DNA from: Adenophora triphylla var. japonica | Taxonomy: Eukaryota > Streptophyta > Magnoliopsida > Asterales > Campanulaceae | Length of the DNA stretch: 64,000 bases | Assembly (NCBI GenBank): GCA_022495995.1 | Contig: JAFEMH010002499.1 | Coordinates: 124,001 to 188,000 of the forward strand | Direction of reading: 5' to 3' | Shown: piece by piece, positions 32,258-42,089 of the stretch | Numbering within the stretch: position 1 is the first letter of the stretch | Layout of the letters: each line of letters opens with the position of its first letter | Position numbers and translations under genes: made by a program | Notes under the pieces: generated by a model | Seen by the model: only the letters and a program-made list of their open reading frames with translations | Database searches by the model: none | Told to the model about the DNA's origin: nothing

Positions 32258-33759
32258 ATGGAAAACCTTAGAAAAACTCCATCAAAATTGTCCCAAGAAT
32301 CCCAAATGTCATTCTTCAACAAATTCAAGGATTGGTCCCGGGAGATTATGCATGAGAGGAGGTCCTTCTTTGAAGAAAGGTATAAGGTGAAGTGCTTATG
32401 GTCTCTCAAGGAATTGATTCCGGACTATGATCTTCTGAGGGCTTCTTCCTCATTTTGGGATACTAGAAGGCATGTCTTTTGCCTTTCTTACAATGAGGTT
32501 GTTCCGACCGTGGAAGAATTTCGGGCTTTTCTTGGTGGCCCGAAGGTGGAGGAGATAGCGGTTCCTTTGCCTGGAGGGGCTTCTTTCGTTGACAGATTGT
32601 GCAACCTTCTTCATCTTTCTCCGGAGGAAGCGCAAGGTATGATCTGTGGTCCTGATCATTTTGATATTTCCGGTCTCCCTGATAGATTTAGGGGCTTAGG
32701 CTTGCTTGACGATGCCTATTGGGATGCCTTTGCACTTTGCATGTTTGGGACCTTGTTCATGGTCTATTCGTTTGGGATCTGTCATCGGTCTCTGCTGGAT
32801 GTAGTCGTTCATTGTCGCTTAGGGCAGTAGATGTTGTACCTTTCCGATCCTGGGGAGACTTTCCATGCTCTTGATAGTCAAGCTACTGGGAGGCGGTATA
32901 TGCACGGGGCAGCCCGTTCCTCTTGACTCGTGGCCGATGGAGCGCTTGGGGATTCTTCGGGAACTCCCGATATGATCAAGCCTCGACATTCGCCAGAGAG
33001 GGGTTGTCAGAGATTTTGATGATCGTGGCTCATGGGAGCGTTGGATGGCTGGTCGCCGTACGTAAGATATCGATGGTCGCGCCTTGTTGGCGGGTGGAGA
33101 CTCGCAGAGTGCTTCAGACGGGTCTCATGTGGTCATGCTCCCGGGCTTTCTCACCCAGCTTCTATATTCCGTCCTTGGTTCTCGAGACAGGTTCGGCTTG
33201 GAGCAGTTCCTTTGGAGGACTTTGATGATATAGCCACCAGGTGGTGGCTTCCGCTTCTATGGATGATCCTTCGGTGTTTTCCTTTCTTTCCCGAGCATGG
33301 AGGTATGACGTGTTTCCTCCTCGGGTTATCCTCAAAGCGTCCGAGACCTCGTGTTCCTGACCACTTGGTACCCGGATTGGTACGAGAGGCATTTGGGAGA
33401 GACTCGAGATGGCTATTTTGAGGCGGCGTGAGGCCATTGTGGGTGCGGAGGTCCCGACAGCTTCGAGAGGAGGAGGGCCGAGGCGAGGGCCATCCCTCAT
33501 GACAGAGCGGAGATGTGGTGACCGACTATGAGGCTTATGTCAAGAGACAAGAGAGGAGGACTCCTATGCTACCGCCTAGGCTACAGGAGATGAGAGATGA
33601 CGCTAGGGCTACCAAGGCCCCGACAGAGGCCGGTCCGATAGATCCCTGTTCCTATACCAGAGCTTGGTAGGAGGAAGACCGACATTTTTCCTGTTCGTAA
33701 GAAGAAGACTCGAAGGGGGAAGAAGAGGGGAGAGGCCAAGACGAGTGGCATGGAGTGAG
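32258..33759 (+). pseudogene. DUF7745-like antisense gene of element D, broken
   Basis: The start MENLRKTPSK is chosen because upstream in-frame residues look untranslated. The open part (to TAG at 32830) contains the family-like signature CLWSLKELIPDYDLLRASSS, FWDTRRHVFCLSYNEVVPTV and EEFRAFLGG, which I recognise as the DUF7745 pattern common in plant retroelement-associated proteins. After 32830 the similarity continues in changing frames, ending in a lysine/arginine-rich tail (RKKKTRRGKKRGE) at 33759 that could act as a nuclear localisation signal. Function is unknown. The F homologue (48301-49864) has the same start, core and basic tail. Family assignment is from memory of the pattern and is less secure than PMD. 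Confidence 0.6.
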
Positions 33760-33994
33760 TCGAGGTTTCCGAGTATCCCTTTCTTGTCATGGCGTACACA
33801 TTAGTTTGATTATGTATCTTAATTTCTTTTAGCAAGGTTGCCGCTGTAGAAATGAATCGGGCTTAGACTCATCAAAAAGCTTTTAACTTGTAATGAATAT
33901 TTGAATTGCTTCAGAGTTTTTCGAGACGCTTTCATGGTCTGATCAGTGTATTGATGTCAAAGTATGACTTTTATTTGTGCTTTAGACCGAACCG

Positions 33995-34050
33995 TTTCCG
34001 GCTGCCTACGTTCCCCTCATTTTGAGGAGCTCAGGTCTTCGTAGTTCAAC
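33995..34050 (-). other. Class I stem-loop downstream of D pol
   Basis: On the minus strand: CTACG, CCTGAG, inner stem CTCCTC/GAGGGG with a U-G pair, then AACGTAG. A matching element follows pol in F at 50110-50175. Confidence 0.65.
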
Positions 34051-34136
34051 CTGGTCGATTTTGTTGTTGTTTTTTTTTGTTTTGTTTTGTTTTTTGTTTT
34101 GTTTTTTTTTTTGTGTTTTTGTTGTTTTTTTTTTGG

Positions 34137-34203
34137 TGCAACCCTGTTTTTTACCTAGGCCGCCCTTTTCGGATTTTCAACCTAGTCGGGTATTACTCTT
34201 TTA
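34137..34203 (-). other. Conserved post-pol block of D
   Basis: A T-rich block containing GCAACCCTGTTTTTTACCTA and GGGTATTACTCTTTTAGCAC is shared with F (50216-50345) and, in part, with B at 12031. It separates the pol end from the stem-loop. It encodes nothing visible. Confidence 0.6.
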
Positions 34204-34257
34204 GCACTCTTTTTCTTCTTTTTTTTTGTTTCTGTTTTTTTTTTTTTGACTCAATGT

Positions 34258-35003
34258 TTTACGCGTAGTATCTGCGCAGCTTGTCACCATTCACTGGGTG
34301 TACAAAGGGATTCCCGTCGAGGTCTGCAAGTTGCATGGCTCCTCCGGAGAAGATCTTCGGACGACATATGGTCCGACCTGCATGTGCTCCCATTTTCCAA
34401 GCGGGTTGATGCGGACTGGGGCTTCTCTTTCAAGACGAGATCGCCTTCTCGGATCTCCCGATGCTTTACTTTCTTGTCAAAGGCTCTGGCCATTCTTCCT
34501 TGGTAGGCTCGGATGTGTTCCATTGCTTTCAATCGTCACTCATCTAGTAGGGCCAATTCATCATGGCGACTCTGGAGCCATTCGACCTCGTTGATCTGGC
34601 TTTCCAACAAAGACACGGAGCGAGGGGATTTCCAATTCGATTGGGAGCACGGCTTCCATTCAGTATGTGAGGGCAAACGGTGTTTCCAAGTTGCCGTTCG
34701 ACCGATGTTTCAGAGCCCCAGAGTGTCAGTGTGTAGCTTCTCGGGCCAATCTCCGCCTGACACCATTTTCCGGATGATGTTTTCCAAAGTCTTGTTTGTC
34801 GCCTCGACGGCTCCGTTGGTTTTAGGCCTGTAAGGAGATGACTTGTGACGGGTTATTCGGAATTCTCGCAAGAACTCGTCACATTCCCCTTCGAAGTGGG
34901 ATCCATTATCTGAGATGATTTCGGCTGGCAACCCGTATCTGCATATGATGTTCTCTTTGATGAAGAGGGCAACTTTCCTTGAGTTGAGGACCTTGTAGGA
35001 TTT
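34258..35003 (-). pseudogene. Integrase C-terminal half of element D
   Basis: The remnant begins mid-core with the segment before ISDNGSHFEGECDEF, then SPYRPKTNGAVEATNKTLEN and the Tat C-terminal domain (HDELALLDE, MEHIRAYQGRMARAFDKKV, GDLVLKEKP). Frames change several times, with a stop after HTDTLGL. The zinc finger and first catalytic Asp are missing because of the deletion junction near 35004, so the enzyme is dead. Confidence 0.85.
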
Positions 35004-35947
35004 TGTAAGGCATCATTTTCAGTTCCTTCGAAGAAATTACCAATTTGTGTCTCTTCCGCAGTTCTCAGATTCACACTCGTCAAAATCTCTTCGGCAGCTT
35101 GGGCTCAATTTTCCTCTTTCCGGACAACCTGCTTAAAGATTTTTTTTTGTTTGATTTTTTTTTTAATGTGTCTGCTTCTTTATCTAATGAATTATTATTA
35201 AATGTTTTTTTTTTAATTAATTCATCATTAATTAAAGTGGCAATCAAGGGATACTCAGAAAGGTTCGTCATTTCATTAAAAATGAAAGGGAATACAGCGC
35301 TTGCTACAGACTCGTAGTCTTCAGGCGTAAGGCCATCGGACGACCCTAGAGACTTGACCTTAACAATGAGAGACTGGGAGGACTTGTCCTAGATCGACAC
35401 AAAGGGACGGGGGACCAATCCAGGCTTGGTGATCATTTCTTCTTTGGTCGCGGACGGGCCTGAGAGAGTTTCCCGATTCTTTAGCGGCATTGCTGTCAGT
35501 GATCTCATTACTTGGGGGATGTCTCGTTTCTGTTCTCCTCCCTCGATCATTGCTACCATTTCTTTGACTGAGCTGAAGTCAATCAGGTCTGGCACCTGGA
35601 TCTCTTCCCCGAACAACTGTTGCATGATCGGACCATCCCAATCATCTGAAAAGACTTCTGTGGCTTTGCTTTTGGCACGGTCAATTCAAACTCAGATTTC
35701 GGACCTTCCTGGGCAGTAGGAATAGTGGTTGTGAGCTTCTCGAACTATTCCACTAGGCTTGGCACGCCTTTGAAAGTGTAATCACTTCTCATGGTAGTGG
35801 TAGCCCCGGGTATCTTGGGTAGGTCCAGGAACATTCTACGGACCGGGTTAGCTTTGGCTCCCCTGAACTTGTTGAGGCTATCCTGTAGCTTTAGCCATTC
35901 TTCTGTAGGAGTGGGTTCTGTGATGTTACCCGGTTGTGTGGGACCCT
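35004..35947 (-). pseudogene. Decayed protease-RT linker of element D, RT deleted
   Basis: Segments IDFSSVKEMVAMIEGGEQ, LSEYPLIATLINDELIKKK and EETQIGNFFEGTENDALQ match the linker of P2. Frameshifts and stops are frequent. At about 35004 the sequence jumps straight into integrase, skipping RT, RNase H, archaeal RNase H and the integrase N-terminus (roughly 2 kb by comparison with P2). Confidence 0.8.
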
Positions 35948-37873
35948 TTACAAAGTAGTCACCAAATTAGGACCTGGGAGAGATTTAGGGTCGTCGACCG
36001 GGACCCTTCCTGTGGCAGCTTCAAATCCTTTTCCTTTTGCAGTGTCCACTGAGGAGGCCTCGTATCCCAGGCCGTGGCGAGTTTTCTGTCCTTTCACCTC
36101 GATGAGTTTGTGAGTTCCTTGTTGGTGCTTCCCCAGACCGAGGCCAGGTAGATAGCTCATTTTTCTCATCATTTTCAAGACCGGTGGGATTTTATCCCGA
36201 GTGATCGTCAGATCTATGTTGCACACTTGGGCTTTGGGAGGCTCGACCGTGAAGCCAGTTAGCATGAGACCTTCCTCGTCATGTTTGATTTCCAGAATAG
36301 GTATTCCACCCGTATCTGTGCCCTCTAAAGTGACTAAATCTCCGTAAATGGTTGTCAAATCCCCATCCGAGATGAATTTCACACACTGGTGGAGGCTTGA
36401 AGCGACCCCTTTGACTTGATGTAGCCAAGGTCTTCCCAGCAGGGCATTGAAAGTGATTGGGATGTCGATAACCTGGAATTCCACAGGTATCAATTTCTTG
36501 CCGAACCAGAGGTCCAAAGTAGCAACTCCGAGGACTGCTCGGGATGTCGAGTCATAAGCCTTGACTGTGAGGGAAGAAGGCTTTAAATCTGTAGTCTTTA
36601 TTTCGAGCAGGCTCATGATCTTTGCCGGAAGAATGTTCATTCCGGACCCATTATCAACCAGGACCCGAGGGAGGCGTCGTTCATCCAACTGGACTGTGAT
36701 GAAGAGAGGCTCGTTGTGACCGGCTCCAAATTGAGGGAGATCAAGGTCTGTGAAAGTGATTATGTTCCCGTAGTGGATGTTTCCAATCAACTGTACCACG
36801 TCATCGGGAGTAGCATCAATAGGCACTAAGGTGCTGGCTAAGCTTTCTTCCAGCTTTAGCTTGTGGGGATAGGATGAGGTGAGCAGGGAGCACAAAGAGA
36901 TGTTGGCCTGTGTCTGCTTCAACTGGGTGAGCACGGGATCTTCTTTTTCGGGGTCTGGAGTTTCAGCTGTCTTAGCATAGGGGCGGCGATCTTCTTTCGG
37001 TGCTTGATCTGTGGCCTTCTTATCTGTTTTGGGATTTCCTTGGAAGATCTGCCCGGATCGAGTCAACAGGTTAACTTCCTCATCAGTTGCTTCTTGACTA
37101 GACTTCTTCAACGCTGCTAAGGTCAACGGGGGAGCCTTTTTGGCTATCGGCCACTGGTTCTGACGGAGTCTAGCAACGGTGAGGGGCTGAGCTGTACTGG
37201 CCTCTTCCTGGGCAGCTCTTATGACCGCTTCCCAAGTCACAGGCTTTTGAGTCTGGGGTTGTGTCGTTGCCCCTTGGATGGCCCACAGAGCTAGGGCGTC
37301 CTCCGATTCACTTTCATAGCCTGCCTTGCTCATAGTTATCATACAACAAGAGTCGCTATTGTCGGGGCTCGGCGGCTTTTCGATCTCATCCCCGGTATAG
37401 TGCAACCATTCTGGTTCCTTTCTGTAATACTCAGAGCTGGAAATGATTATAGCATTCTGTGTTGGAGGCGCATCCGGTATCATGCCAGTTTCTAGGACTT
37501 CTCTGAAAGCCGACATACATTCGGGGAAGGTGACCTCTTCTTGGGTAACCCTGACAAGGAGTGTTACTTTGTTCTGGGGTGGATTTGATCTAACCATGGT
37601 TATTTTCTCATTTGGGCGGATGGGAGTTAGTTTCCCTCTCTCTATCAGATCTTCGACTATCAGCCTGGATTGGATGCCTGAAAACCCTTTCCCCAAAGCA
37701 TGGTAGGCAGTGTTGAATTCTAAGACATCCACGTGCTCAGATCCAGGAAACTTCATGGCCTTCATGTCCTCGGTTTCATATTCGTCTTCCGAAGTGTCTT
37801 CGTCGTCGCTTGCTGACAACCAACCATTGTGCCTTGCTCCCATGGGCTCATTTCTGGCATGATTGTTCCGCAT
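35948..37873 (-). CDS. Protease-containing N-terminal pol frame of element D
   Basis: This 641-residue open frame has an acidic N-terminus (SASDDEDTSEDEYETEDMKA), a middle segment with DPEKEDPVLTQLKQTQANIS, and an aspartic protease with the box VLVDNGSGMNILPAKIM near residues 395-412, then KAYDSTSRAVLGVATLDLWF and LLGRPWLHQVKGVASSLHQC. It ends VTTL at 35948. The start at 37873 is simply the first Met; the true frame probably enters from gag by a frameshift in the overlap near 37870-38118. It would process Gag, which fits an element that keeps particle-forming functions after losing RT. Confidence 0.78.
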   Translation of the reverse strand: MRNNHARNEPMGARHNGWLSASDDEDTSEDEYETEDMKAMKFPGSEHVDVLEFNTAYHALGKGFSGIQSRLIVEDLIERGKLTPIRPNEKITMVRSNPPQNKVTLLVRVTQEEVTFPECMSAFREVLETGMIPDAPPTQNAIIISSSEYYRKEPEWLHYTGDEIEKPPSPDNSDSCCMITMSKAGYESESEDALALWAIQGATTQPQTQKPVTWEAVIRAAQEEASTAQPLTVARLRQNQWPIAKKAPPLTLAALKKSSQEATDEEVNLLTRSGQIFQGNPKTDKKATDQAPKEDRRPYAKTAETPDPEKEDPVLTQLKQTQANISLCSLLTSSYPHKLKLEESLASTLVPIDATPDDVVQLIGNIHYGNIITFTDLDLPQFGAGHNEPLFITVQLDERRLPRVLVDNGSGMNILPAKIMSLLEIKTTDLKPSSLTVKAYDSTSRAVLGVATLDLWFGKKLIPVEFQVIDIPITFNALLGRPWLHQVKGVASSLHQCVKFISDGDLTTIYGDLVTLEGTDTGGIPILEIKHDEEGLMLTGFTVEPPKAQVCNIDLTITRDKIPPVLKMMRKMSYLPGLGLGKHQQGTHKLIEVKGQKTRHGLGYEASSVDTAKGKGFEAATGRVPVDDPKSLPGPNLVTTL

Positions 37874-37955
37874 TGTTTCCGGATCTGGGGCCTCGCTGAC
37901 TCTTCACTCTCGTCATCATCATCGTCGTTGCTGTCATTGGAATCATCTTCCCATA

Positions 37956-40796
37956 CTAGCGGGATTTCGGCGGAGAGGGAACGCCGATCAAACCCGTTAG
38001 GGGAATATGGGTGCGTGCAGCCGCAGAAATTGTCATATGCTCCCATTCTCGGAAGTGATAGATGCGACTCAGCTTCTCCTCCCAGAAACTGCGGGGGAAG
38101 AGTGAGAGGGGGTGGCACGTATTTGACACCGGTGTAGAATGTAGAAGGGTTCTTCCTCCTCTCGATTCTTCGCCACCGCCTTCGGGATCGTATTCGACTT
38201 CTCCAATAGCTAGTTTGCAGAAGTGTACTAGCTCCAGATGTTCTTCGGCTTCTTTTCTAATAAGCCCCAGTACGGGCGCCCTCCTGAAGCTTTCTTGCTC
38301 AATCTTTCTTGACTGCTCTAACCATCTTGTGTAAATGGTTCTTTCATGTTTTGACCGGAACAGCCCCAGCTCTTCAGTATCGGTTTTCCCTTTATCCGAG
38401 AAGTAGCGGGCCTCGTATTCTTGCAGGAAGTCTCTGACATGGGACCAAGATGGGTTGATTCGTTCAATGTCCTCGAGGCTGAGGGGGAATCCGAATTCAG
38501 GATCCTCGACAAGGTTGGCCATGGGTATTTGGGGACCTTCATCGGCATCTTCCTGGGCATGCGAAGGTTCTCCGCATTCAATCATATTCACCTGATTATG
38601 GTTCCTTGGCAGAGGATTTTTGACTGTATTAGGCCCTTCAGGGCCTTCCAACTTTCCTTGCTCTATCAGCCCCTGGATTGCCTTTTTCAGAGTAAAGCAG
38701 TTATCTGTTAGATGTCCATGGGCTTGATGAAAAATATAATACTTTGTAGTATCCACGGGAGCTTTCGGATTTCTGGGTTGGAAATTCTCCAAAGGCCGCA
38801 GCAAGCCTTCTTTCACCAGTCCCCTAAAGATGTCATTCAGAGGCATTCCAAAGTTTTCGAGGTTCATGACCTGTGGCCTGGGCTCGACTGGTTTTCTGGG
38901 AGCGAAAGGAGTTGTGTTATTACATTCCTGTCCCGCGTAGTTAATCATTTCTTTGCCTTTAGCAGAGCAGGGCGTGTTTGCGGGAGGAGCCCGATATTCG
39001 TAGCAGTGTGCAGCACGGCCGTGATTGTAAGCTTTTTCAAACTTAGCTGCAGAGTTAACCATGGCCCGTAAGTCTCGAGTACGGGAAGTGACCGAGGGAG
39101 GCTCTCGATGCGGTTTCAGCATGACTGGAAGATGTCCAGCTTGTTCCTCTTCGGAAGGAGGGATGGCCATTTCACTGAGTTTCAGATTCCACCGCTTGTA
39201 GAAGTCCCCAACATTCTCATCGGGACGCTGCACTGTTGTTTGTAGGTCAACCCTATTTGTTTCCCACTCCAAGTTGGCCTTATATTTTTCTGTGAAGGCA
39301 TTGGTAATTTGGTCCCACGTGGCCCTGGCTTCGGGTTTTAAACGGAAGAACCATTTGAGAGCACTGGACTTCAAAGATAGACTGAAATAGTCAGCCAACT
39401 GCTGATTGGTACATCCTTTGGCCTTCATCGCCAAGGTATATGTGTCCAAATGGGTTTTCGGGCATGCGGTACCATCAAAGAGATCCAAGTTAGGCATCAC
39501 GAATTTGTGGGGCAGAGGAACAATGGAGTCCGGGTCTGTAGGCCGGAAAGCAGACTTCTTGGCAGTCAATTCAGCGATCTGCGCTTTCATTTCCTTGTGT
39601 TGTTCCATGAACCAGGCCAGATGAGGGTCTTGTGGCGAAGCCGTGGCATTTGAACCGGAGAGGGGGGTTACCACTGGAGGCAGACTGGTGGATGGAATGG
39701 CCGGCCCGGGGACGTAGGTGAAAACCTGTCCTTGGGCTGAGTTACCCTGGGGAGCATGAATAGGACCCTGAGCAAAAGGATAGAACCTTGCGGCTTGCTG
39801 TGGGTTTTCAACCGGCAAAGTGGGTGGAGGTAGTCCTGCTGTAGCCGGATAACTTGGATTTCCAGAGTGGGGCCCATAAGTAGGTTTAGGTACGGGTTGC
39901 TGTCCCTGACTGTTGAATTGCATGGCTGGCTGAGGCGAGGGTGTATAACCCGGGGGGTACTGCGGTCCTGGTGATTCGGATGACACCGGGATGGAGGCTT
40001 GGTAACCCATAGAAGTCTGAGTGAGGAACGGATTTGTGTGAGGAGCAGCTGAACTAGTACTATTCTGAGGAGGGGCTCCTGAATGTGGCCCAGAACCAAG
40101 TTGTGGCGGCATTCCGAACTGTGGCTGTTGCTGTGAAGGTCCGGATTGATCGGTTCCGAACTGAGGTGGCATTCCAATTTGTTGGGGCATTCCGAGATAA
40201 CCCCAACCATGAGAAGACATTCCGTACTGACTTTGTCCCCACTGAGGGACTGTGAACTGATTTGTGCCGTCTGCCGCATGGATCCGAAGTGGTCTCGTGG
40301 TTGGGGAGCTGGCCGAACCCGAAGACCGAGGAGCATGGGTTCTCGTAGTGGCACCATAGGAGGTGGGTGGTGGCATCCTGGAGTAGTCGTGGCGACCGAG
40401 AGTGGGATTGGCATCCTCGTCTTCTTCCACGGTGAAGGTGCCATCGGGATTGAGGCTGGCGGCCAAACCGTGGCTCTTAATAGCCTCCATAAGGCTATTC
40501 ACCGTGCTTCCCGTCGTAACCTCATCTCGTTTCGCTAACCGATTCCACCTGCTGCTGCTCTGAGGGGTCCCAGGAGGCGGAGTGACGTTATCCCCATCAT
40601 TACCGGCTGATGCAGACATTCTGAAACCCGGAGTCGGAACAAACGGCGAAGCTGATGACGCGCTTGACTCTTCCCAACTAATCAAATGGTGACCCGGTGT
40701 CCGGAACCAACCTTTGTGAGGAGCTGCGGGGGAAAGACACGAGGGTTCAGATGTCTGGGAATTGAAGGAGGGTCGGTGTTTGGGCTTTGGGCTCAT
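37956..40796 (-). CDS. Gag of element D
   Basis: An intact 946-residue frame. Residues 1-110 are Ser/Pro-rich; a small conserved box LMEAIKSHGLAASLNPDGTF follows; residues 150-400 are a Pro/Gln/Gly-rich repeat region (MPPQFG-type motifs). The retrotransposon gag core starts at LDLFDGTACPKTHLDTYTL (about residue 455) and includes LKWFFRLKPEARATWDQI and RPDENVGDFYKRWNLKL. A zinc-knuckle-like box YIFHQAHGHLTDNC has Tyr in place of the first Cys. It ends VPSPPKSR. Gag forms the particle that packages element RNA. It starts 1.3 kb after the primer-binding site. Homologous remnants lie at 56640-58577. Confidence 0.88.
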   Translation of the reverse strand: MSPKPKHRPSFNSQTSEPSCLSPAAPHKGWFRTPGHHLISWEESSASSASPFVPTPGFRMSASAGNDGDNVTPPPGTPQSSSRWNRLAKRDEVTTGSTVNSLMEAIKSHGLAASLNPDGTFTVEEDEDANPTLGRHDYSRMPPPTSYGATTRTHAPRSSGSASSPTTRPLRIHAADGTNQFTVPQWGQSQYGMSSHGWGYLGMPQQIGMPPQFGTDQSGPSQQQPQFGMPPQLGSGPHSGAPPQNSTSSAAPHTNPFLTQTSMGYQASIPVSSESPGPQYPPGYTPSPQPAMQFNSQGQQPVPKPTYGPHSGNPSYPATAGLPPPTLPVENPQQAARFYPFAQGPIHAPQGNSAQGQVFTYVPGPAIPSTSLPPVVTPLSGSNATASPQDPHLAWFMEQHKEMKAQIAELTAKKSAFRPTDPDSIVPLPHKFVMPNLDLFDGTACPKTHLDTYTLAMKAKGCTNQQLADYFSLSLKSSALKWFFRLKPEARATWDQITNAFTEKYKANLEWETNRVDLQTTVQRPDENVGDFYKRWNLKLSEMAIPPSEEEQAGHLPVMLKPHREPPSVTSRTRDLRAMVNSAAKFEKAYNHGRAAHCYEYRAPPANTPCSAKGKEMINYAGQECNNTTPFAPRKPVEPRPQVMNLENFGMPLNDIFRGLVKEGLLRPLENFQPRNPKAPVDTTKYYIFHQAHGHLTDNCFTLKKAIQGLIEQGKLEGPEGPNTVKNPLPRNHNQVNMIECGEPSHAQEDADEGPQIPMANLVEDPEFGFPLSLEDIERINPSWSHVRDFLQEYEARYFSDKGKTDTEELGLFRSKHERTIYTRWLEQSRKIEQESFRRAPVLGLIRKEAEEHLELVHFCKLAIGEVEYDPEGGGEESRGGRTLLHSTPVSNTCHPLSLFPRSFWEEKLSRIYHFREWEHMTISAAARTHIPLTGLIGVPSPPKSR

Positions 40797-42070
40797 GCAA
40801 CATGCAGTTATTTGTTCGCGTTTACTTAAAACATATTTTATTAACCTAATCGGTTGGAAAAGATTGCTCTTCTTTTTCGCAAACTACTCTGGATCCTGGA
40901 TCGCCGGGCCCCGTCACTACGTCTATAAGCCCCTCGTATTCCACCCGTATTTCGACCTCCCAGGGTGGATGCCGGGCGAGGGTCCTATAGGGCAAGCGGG
41001 TCCCACCGACCAAAAGAAAAACGATTCTAAAAGTCTGGCGGGTAATCGAGTCTTAACGAGCATTCGATGTAAATTACGGACAAAGCTGACGTCAAAGTCA
41101 AGATCATGTCCGAGAGCTCGACAGTAACGTCGGCATGATTTGGACTGATAAATGTCCACGATTGATCTTGACTCGTCGTCAATTAGGCCGTAATTAGGCA
41201 TGGAATAATCATTAATCCTTGATGACTCAGTGTCAATGCCGGGAGTCGTGTATAATTTGTGCCGCCGAGCCGAAGTCAAGGCGCCGGCCAATATCTTGTC
41301 AAAGTCTCGCGGCGGAAAACCGGCGAGCTTCGACCGATTAGGGTCCCCGAAAGATATTGAGTCGTTATGCCGACAAAGGCTTGAAAGGAAAGGTCTATAC
41401 ACGTACGTGGCATGACACAGACCAGACTAAAAACCAACCGGGTCTCGGACAAAGTGTGTCACGGACAAGTGCATGGTCGACACGAGGCTCCATGGGATGT
41501 TTGGGTAGTCCTGTGCTTGCACCGAGAGGCGTAATAAGACCAAACGGGCCGCGACAAGGATTTCCCTGGGTTAGGGACGTAGTGTGCAGTGTACGGTCAC
41601 GTGCGCGTAGTGTGCAAGCAGTCTATTTTCTTTTTCTGAGTAAAATAGAAATTTTTTTTATGTGTCTTAAAAATATGATGCATGATTTTTTTTTTTTTGA
41701 AAATTTTCTCTTTTTTTTTTTTGAAAATTTTTTTGAAATTTTTTTTTGAAATTTAATGAACACATAAGCATATAAGCACAAGAATTCCGACAGTTAGGGA
41801 CATGATTCCGACAGTCAAAATTTTGACTTTTTCCGAGGCGGCCAAAACAACACGAAAAATGTGCAAAAATCAACACACACAACAAATGATTTTTAAAGCC
41901 GGGACGGAAGCTTGACCCTCAAAAGCTTTTTCTTTTTGAAAACGATGATATCGGTACGTGGGATTGTTAAACCACAATTTATCCCCGACTCGTGTTAGGA
42001 GGCAATAACGGGAAGTTTAATGGTTTCCACCAATATACCAAATATCATTTTTTTTTTAGAAAAAGCTCTT
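40797..42070 (-). other. Leader of element D
   Basis: The first part (40860-41000) matches the A and B leaders (for example CTATAAGCCCCTCGTATTCC). The rest is AT-rich toward the primer-binding site, with long T-runs at 41640-41750. No gene is supported. Confidence 0.72.
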
Positions 42071-42088
42071 CCCCAGCAGAGTCGCCAC
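42071..42088 (-). other. Primer-binding site of element D
   Basis: TGGCGACTCTGCTGGGGA differs from the A, B and C sites by one base. Confidence 0.8.
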
Positions 42089-42089
42089 T

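Noticed and set aside
40146..40538. 130-residue plus-strand ORF
   Set aside because: Antisense shadow of the intact D gag.
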